A DNA stretch of 64,000 nt from Torymus aiolomorphi. Lineage: Eukaryota > Arthropoda > Insecta > Hymenoptera > Torymidae. Shown here in pieces: positions 58,076 to 64,000 of this stretch. The DNA lies in NCBI GenBank assembly GCA_036365515.1, contig CM070877.1, positions 57,200,475 to 57,264,474 of the forward strand. The letters are read 5' to 3'. The position numbers were made by a program, and so were the translations under genes. Every line of letters starts with the position of its first letter. Within the stretch, counting starts at the first letter, position 1. The notes under the pieces are model-generated. The model was not told the DNA's origin. It did no database searches and was given only the letters and a program-made list of their open reading frames with translations.

Positions 58076-58390
58076 TTCACCTAAAAAATATTAAAATTTT
58101 AAAGTCTGCATCCTGCCATAACCTGCAGGCTGAACCATTTGATATTTTTTAATGGGATGAGTGCCAAAATCTTCGATTTTTATATCTCCTTTGACTGAAG
58201 CTTTTCACATCCCTTAATTTTCCAAATTAATATTTTTAAAGTCAAAAATTTGATTTAAAATTCACCATTTGGTAGGAATTTTTAAAATATGGCGAATTTT
58301 AAGTTTAATTTTTAATTTTAAAAATATGAATTGAAAAAATGAAGGAGGTATAGTGATTACTTTTTTAAGAGAGGAAAAACTGTAATTACA
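58076..58390. other. AT-rich spacer, nothing recognised
   Basis: No coding pattern or TE end was seen. Confidence 0.4.
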
Positions 58391-58760
58391 CGTACAGTCA
58401 TACCAAAAAGTGAACAAAATGAACATTAACGTGGTCTAAAATTTATGTAAATTGATTACGTTTATACGTGGAGAAATTAATGGGAACGATTCCCAATCTC
58501 AACCAAAGGTACATAGAATAGTTCAACTTGATGAAAGAGGTTTTGTTCGGTCCCAAATTATCCTAACCTCTTCAAAATGGCATTATATTGACGGAAACAC
58601 AGATTCATAACAAACCATTAGTAGTACATACTTTTCAGTCCTCGAATTTCAATAAGAAGTGATATATGGAGTTTTTCGAGGTCGGTGATCATGGTTCACT
58701 ATCCACTTCAAAATGGCGGATCCGATATGGCGGTCGAGAAAAGGTTAGATTTTGTATCTG
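58391..58760 (-). repeat. Reversed copy of the 35.8-36.8 kb repeat family
   Basis: It carries the reverse complements of TTTTTGGTATGACTGTAC, CCTAACCTCT...ATGCCATT and the CATATCGGATCCGCCATTTT block (near 58715). Only one tandem unit is present here, against about six at 35840-36540. Confidence 0.65.
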
Positions 58761-59289
58761 TCCAATGTAGAAAAAGCCTGAGGGACGGCCGTGCTTCATA
58801 TACATTGAAATGGGCGCGCGAGAATTTCACTAATTTTTTACGTATTTACATTATGTTCATGTTTATGTTTTTTATGTTTTATTCTGATATCTTTTATATC
58901 AATGGATAGCTGCTTTGATATACTGCATGTATAAAAATTTTCAATTAAAAATATTATGGCGTTGCGATGTACATCTAGTTTACATATTTTTATGGACGTT
59001 TTCAGATTGTTTTTTTTCCTTCATTTCCCTCTCGATCAGCTGCTTTTGTTCCGACCGTTGCTCTGTTATGATTGGTCAAGCTCCTATATGTCTGCTTCTC
59101 AGTGATCATTGCAGACGGCAGTCATCAATGTTTATATCTGCAGTCACTGTGTTTCCTAAATTGCTGTATGGATCGATATTGATGTTGGTCGAGTTCTCTG
59201 CTAATTAAGTTGTGGTCTTATCCTTGAATAAGTATTATTTCAATAATGCTAGCTCCTTTCTAATCTTGCAGGGTTTTCATCTTTTTTTC
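58761..59289. other. No gene recognised; left edge of a duplicated block
   Basis: A segment near 59210-59290 (GTGGTCTTATCCTTGAATAAG...GCAGGGTTTTCATC) resembles 61400-61490, so the tandem arrays between may be part of a larger duplicated unit. An ORF at 58915-59208 (+) has no recognised domain. Confidence 0.4.
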
Positions 59290-60345
59290 ACAAGGACATT
59301 TTGTTAAACTTTGAGCAAGGGTCAAGGTAGTCTTAGTTAGAAGTGCACATGAGCTTTTTCGACTTTCAAGTATACAAATACCTTTCCTTTCTCCGAAAAT
59401 ATCTTCAGCTTTACACACGTCACCATATCATGCATGCTGAGGGATTATATACCATGTTTCAGATCTAAATAATCAGCAAGTGTGGAGTTACAGCATTTTC
59501 TGTGTGCTTTTTAAGGAAATTATTAAGAAAGAAAAGTAATTTCCTCCAATTTAGCTGATTGAGTATATCTGAAACTTAATGTACAATGCCTCAGCATGCA
59601 TTGCATTGTGTATAAACATTCTTGTAAACCTTGAGAAAGGGTGAGGAGGTTTTAGTTGAGAATACACATGCGCTTTCTCGACTTTTGAGTGCAAAGATCC
59701 CTTTCCATTCCCTACAAGTATCTTCAACTTTCTATACATGATGGAATACATGCTGAGGGACAGTATATCAAGATCTAGATATGCATAATCAGCAAGTCTG
59801 GTGATATTGCAATTTCTGTGTCTTTTTCAAAAAATTTTTGAGAAAAATGTCATTTTCTCCGTACCGGCTGATTGAGTCGATCTCAAATTGCATACATAAT
59901 CCCTCTGTATGTATTGTATTGTGTGTGAACATTCCGGTAAACTTTAAGTGAGGGTGAGGAGGCCTTAGTTGAGAATACACATGCGCTTTCTCGACTTTTG
60001 AGTGCAAAGATCCCTTTCCATTCCCTACAAGTATCTTCAACTTTCTATACATGATGGAATACATGCTGAGGGACGGTATATCAAGATTTAGATATGCATA
60101 ATGAGCAAGTCTGGAGATATTGCAATGTCTGTGTCTTTTTCAAGAAATTTTTGAGAAAAATGTCATTTTCTCCGTACTGGCTGATTGAGTCGATCTGTAA
60201 TTGCATAGACAATCCCTCTGTATGTATTGTATTGTGTGTGAACATTCTGGTAAACTTTAAGTGAGGGTGCGGAGGTCTTAGTTGAGAATACACATGCGCT
60301 TTCTCGACTTTTAAGTGCAAAGATCCCTTTCAATTCTCTCAACAT
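59290..60345. repeat. Tandem array, ~4 units of ~313 bp
   Basis: The marker CACATGCGCT (or CACATGAGCT) occurs at 59346, 59665, 59978 and 60291, giving periods of 319, 313 and 313 bp. The first unit is the most diverged. Minus-strand frames repeat with it and are not recognised as proteins. Confidence 0.85.
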
Positions 60346-60389
60346 ATCTTGGTAAATATATAGTGCTATGAATGATCTTTTCGACACGC

Positions 60390-61165
60390 TAACACTATAT
60401 TGTGAGTAGTTTGCTGTGAGAATATTTTCTCGTTTACTTTACAGCTAGCATCTATTCTGCAATAATTTCCTACCCCTTTGACAGGAGTGTGGCTTCTCTG
60501 TACTCCTTCCGTTGCCAAGTTATTCTTGTTGTAATTATGTTTTTGGTCTAGGACGAAGAGCTCCTGCAGACGACATCACGGCGTCCTAAATACCTTCAGC
60601 TAGCGTTTTTTATTGGGACTATATGTTGGATTATACTTTATGTGGACATTGACAACCTCTGAACTCGTTGAAAAAATTATCTAATGAGTAGCTTACTGTA
60701 AGAAAGTTTATTGGTTTATACTTTTAAGCTAGTATCTATCCTGCAATAATTTCCTACCCCTTTGACAGGAGTGTGGCTTCTCTGTACTCCCTCCGTTGCC
60801 AAGTTATTCTTGTTGTAATTATATTTTTGGCCTAGGGTGAAGAACTCCTGCAGACGACATAACGGCGTCCTAAACACCTGCAGTTATCGTTTTTTATTGG
60901 GACTATATGTTGGTTTGATTGAGATATTTTATGTGGACATTGACAACCTCTGAACTCGTTGAAAGAATTATCTGGTGAGTAGCTTACTGTAAGAAAGTTT
61001 ATTGGCTTATACTTTTCAGCTAGTATCTATCCTGCAATAATTTCCTACCCCTTTGACAGGAGTGTAGCTTCTCTGTACTCCCTCCGTTGCTAAGTTATTC
61101 TTGTTGTAATTATGTTTTTGGCCTAGGGCGAAGAGTTCCTGCAGAAGACAACACGTCTTCATATA
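60390..61165. repeat. Tandem array, 3 units of ~287 bp
   Basis: TTCCTACCCCTTTGACAGG occurs at 60467, 60751 and 61042 (periods 284 and 291). Units also share CTCCTGCAGACGACA and TTTTTTATTGGGACTATATG. Confidence 0.88.
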
Positions 61166-62595
61166 ATTGTTCTTTCCTCGAGGGCGTCATTATATGACCA
61201 TCATAAAGCAGGAGACTTTAAAAAAAATAGGACCAAATTGGGAACGGCAACTTTGAGAAACTCAACAATGGTATTACAGTGGGTAACCTTGAGTGACGGG
61301 TTTCCTGATGCACACATCTTGGCAGCTTCATCTTTCTATAGATTATCAATGGAAGTTGATCTAGTCTGTATTTATTTTAATTCACTCTGACCACTTTGTG
61401 GTCTCTTCTTTGAATAATTATTATTTCAGTAATCTACTGCTTTCAACCATTACTATAGCTTCATTTTTTGTTTCAGGGTTTTTATTATCCTTTCAGAAAA
61501 AGCAGCAACTATAAGAGGCGACCGGTCAAATTTAACAGATCTATTCCTCATTCATTGATGTGGTTGATATTTACTTTGAGGATGTCTTTTCAAACTTCAT
61601 TTAGAAGAACATAAGAATGATAGAAATCTGCTTTTATAATGCATTTCAGGCATCTTATGTATTTTTAAGCTGATTTTATCTTTTTTTTTGTAGGTATAAT
61701 TTAATAAAAAGAAAGAAATAAGTCATGCAATTTCTCAGATTTAATTCAGGCAATGCTTGTGTATTTTTTATAGAACTGTATTTTTATTTTTTTTATTAAA
61801 TTACATGTACTTTCAAAAAGATAGAGTCAACTCAAAAATACATGGAATGTCTGAGATGCATTACTGAAGCCGGTTTCTATCATTCTTAGTCTTTTGGATT
61901 AAGTACGGACACATCACCTGAAAGTAAATATTGATAACATTGAATGCTCAATACACCTGCTAAATCTGACAAGTGGCTTTTATATCGTAGGAGCCGGATG
62001 AATTTTCTTATTAAGTTTTTAATTTTGGTCCGTATACTGTAGTGTAGTATAGTGTAAGTGTGTCTGAAACTTCTGTACATCTATAGCTTGTCCCGCCATA
62101 ACAATAATCTGAGTACGTGTAAAAATTATGAAAAAAGTTATTTTAATCTGTAAAATTCAGTCGAATTGTAGTAGTTAATGAACAATGAGCTTATCCATTA
62201 ACTACCAGTATTAATTGACTTTTAGAGGTTATAGTGAACTTTTCATAATTCTGACAGGTTTCCAGAATATTTATTTAAGCATACTCTATAAATCTTTCGG
62301 ACAGGCTCACACTAAATGGCCGTTCAGATTTCATAAGAGAAAACCTATTTAATTAATTAGGCTGAAATTTACAACATGAAAAGATAAATTAATCCTGCTC
62401 CTGTAATGTTATAAAAGCCACCAGTCAGATTTAGCAGGTGTACGAATCATTCAGTGTTGTCGATGTTTAGTTGGCGTAAATGTGCTTAAGTATAAAAATA
62501 ATAGAACTCTGCTTCTATAATGTATTTCAGGCATCGTATGTTTTTTTAAGCAAAATTCATCTTTCTAGAAGTAGGTATAATTTAATAAAAAAAAA
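61166..62595. other. Repeat-rich AT region with an inverted pair
   Basis: Blocks near 61913-62010 recur reversed near 62390-62510 (for example ACCTGCTAAATCTGACAAGTGG), suggesting an eroded fold-back structure of ~0.6 kb. No gene was recognised. Confidence 0.4.
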
Positions 62596-62698
62596 TATCC
62601 GTGCGGTATGTAGTCCATTATTTCACCGTGTTTATCGCACTTGCTACGCTCGTGCGCTGACCTCACGGTGCGATAATGAACTGCTTAGCGCACGGATA
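62596..62698. mobile_element. Small palindromic MITE-like element, 103 bp
   Basis: TATCCGTGCG at the left and CGCACGGATA at the right are exact reverse complements. The inner ~25 bp on each side (CCATTATTTCACCGTG / CACGGTGCGATAATG) pair with a few mismatches. Target duplication is unclear. Confidence 0.55.
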
Positions 62699-62904
62699 GG
62701 CGTGACAGCGGACTTAAGGCAAACAGTGTTATAAAAAATTGTACGATACCAATGCGTTAAGTAACACATTACACGCCGTGAAAGGATCCTCGCTACGCTC
62801 GGGCCTTAACTTTGCGCCATGAAATAATGGGCCACTTATCGCACTTGTATCGTAATGTATTAGTACGATAAATTTTTTATCGATATTTATTCATTAATTA
62901 AAAA

Positions 62905-63617
62905 AACCTCTTTCAATTCATTGGACCGTAGTTTCCTCAACCTTAATATGTTGATTCCTTTAATTAATATTTAATAACGAAATTTATAAATCTACGACTA
63001 CAAAGAATTTTGAAGCGATTAAGTCATTGTTACTCCTGTAATCGTTGGATATACGAAAATCAATTTTCATTTTTCAATTTTTTTCTAAAAAACTAAACAA
63101 CAAAATGAATTAAAACATTACAGATTATATTTATTTATATTATCCATTATCATGATTTTTTTCAAAAACAAATTGACCGTTTAGTTTGGGAGTTATAAGC
63201 ATCTAAAAAAAAAACACGTTATGGTTAATAATTTTTTTAGAAAATATAGGTATTTTAATTCTCTTTCGAACGCTACCAATCCGATTCGAATAACTCGATC
63301 CTATCATTAAAAAAAAATCAAAAAGCAGTTTTGAGAAAAATCGAAAATTTGAAAAAAAACAAAAACACATCGCCCCAATAAAAAAAAAACGGATTTTTAC
63401 CGGAAAATGAGACCTGCCCGGTCAAAATTGGCCGAGTAGAAATTGAGATCCAGGCATACACACGCGCACACACACACACACACCCACACACACACACACA
63501 CACACACATTTTTCAAAAACCATGTATTTTGATTCCTAACATCTCGGAACACAATTATAACATGTTTTTACAACGACTCAAAAATTTAATGTCACAAAGC
63601 TTCCTCTAGGAGGAAGT
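62905..63617 (+). repeat. Hairpin-ended interspersed repeat copy (713 bp)
   Basis: It opens with TTCAATTCATTGGACCGTAG and ends in GCTTCCTCTAGGAGGAAGT. A (CA)n tract lies at 63464-63508. The order of blocks equals 33936-34970, with internal deletions. Confidence 0.8.
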
Positions 63618-64000
63618 AAAATGTTTAATTGAGAAATAAATGAAATCTATGAATTCGTTTTTGAATTCGAATTGTCTACTTTAGTAGCAAGCAGGGTCAA
63701 ACCTTTCTTATTATAATAATTGTTGTAAAATTATATATATTAAGGAAGTCCATACCATCAAATTGTCAATTTCTGTATCAAGATTGATACCTCGATTTTT
63801 TTTTCTATCTATTTTATAGCTACAATTTTATTAAAGTAAAATTTCTTGTTTTTTTAGTTGGATTAAATAAAGTGTAAATAAATTAAAATAAAATAATTAA
63901 CTTCTTTAGTAAGGTCGTATTTCAGAAAGAAGTTTATATATAACGCTGTTGATATATATTTTTTTTTTTAATATATCAGTAATTTTATTTCAGGTGGGGG
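63618..64000. other. AT-rich end of window, nothing recognised
   Basis: Low-complexity A/T sequence without coding pattern or recognisable TE ends. Confidence 0.4.

Overview
This 64 kb window is animal nuclear DNA. It is AT-rich and intron-like and is built almost entirely from transposable elements and their debris. An insect is very likely: there is a gypsy pol followed by a chuvirus-type glycoprotein, an errantivirus/baculovirus F-type env, Ty1/copia, BEL/Pao, R1-clade, CR1/Jockey-group and Penelope elements, and hAT, TTAA-target and TA-target DNA elements. The mix resembles ants or other Hymenoptera, but that is an impression from family content, not a test. No bacterial genes, rRNA, tRNA or CRISPR were found. 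The only candidate host gene is one short putative first coding exon on the minus strand (6344-6496), ending at a canonical GTGAGT donor.

Left third. Positions 1-4438 are the 3' end of a gypsy element: integrase, broken glycoprotein env, polypurine tract and a 1465-bp LTR with matching 8-bp ends. An AT-rich intron-like stretch and the candidate exon follow. A copia element (6723-11497) with perfect 5-bp target duplications sits just upstream of that exon. Then come a hAT transposase tail (12.6-12.8 kb), a 677-bp palindromic TTAA element (14.2-14.9 kb), and a minus-strand CR1/Jockey-group retrotransposon (15.5-21.0 kb). Its ORF1 is intact, but its ORF2 is broken by a frameshift and a 964-bp fold-back insertion. 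An orphan errantivirus env (23.0-25.4 kb) is split by a second, nearly identical copy of the palindromic element.

Middle. A ~150-bp satellite (26.3-27.6 kb) abuts a minus-strand non-LTR ORF1 remnant carrying a copia-type solo LTR. A block of interspersed repeats follows (29.4-36.9 kb). It holds two inverted, GC-rich ~1.05-kb solo LTRs with 4-bp target duplications, a TTAA MITE, ~309-bp tandem units and (CA)n tracts, and several copies end in a conserved 19-nt hairpin. An R1-clade element (37-41.8 kb, minus) lies inside an (ACRY)n/(GT)n microsatellite, as expected for Waldo/Mino-like target preference.

Right third. This is a three-level nest: a 5'-truncated Penelope fragment with a GIY-YIG domain (itself hit by a copia solo LTR), a BEL/Pao element (44128-56304, minus, TSD CAATA) at its edge, and a copia element (50661-55333, plus, TSD GTTTT) inside the BEL leader. 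Past 56.3 kb there are only repeats: a large minus-strand member of the tandem-unit family with a TA-target MITE in it, two further tandem arrays (~313 bp and ~287 bp), a 103-bp palindromic MITE and another hairpin-ended repeat copy.

Every retroelement pol in the window carries at least one frameshift, stop or lost catalytic residue, so nothing here looks autonomous. LTR pairs differ by about 3-4% by eye, so the insertions are moderately recent.
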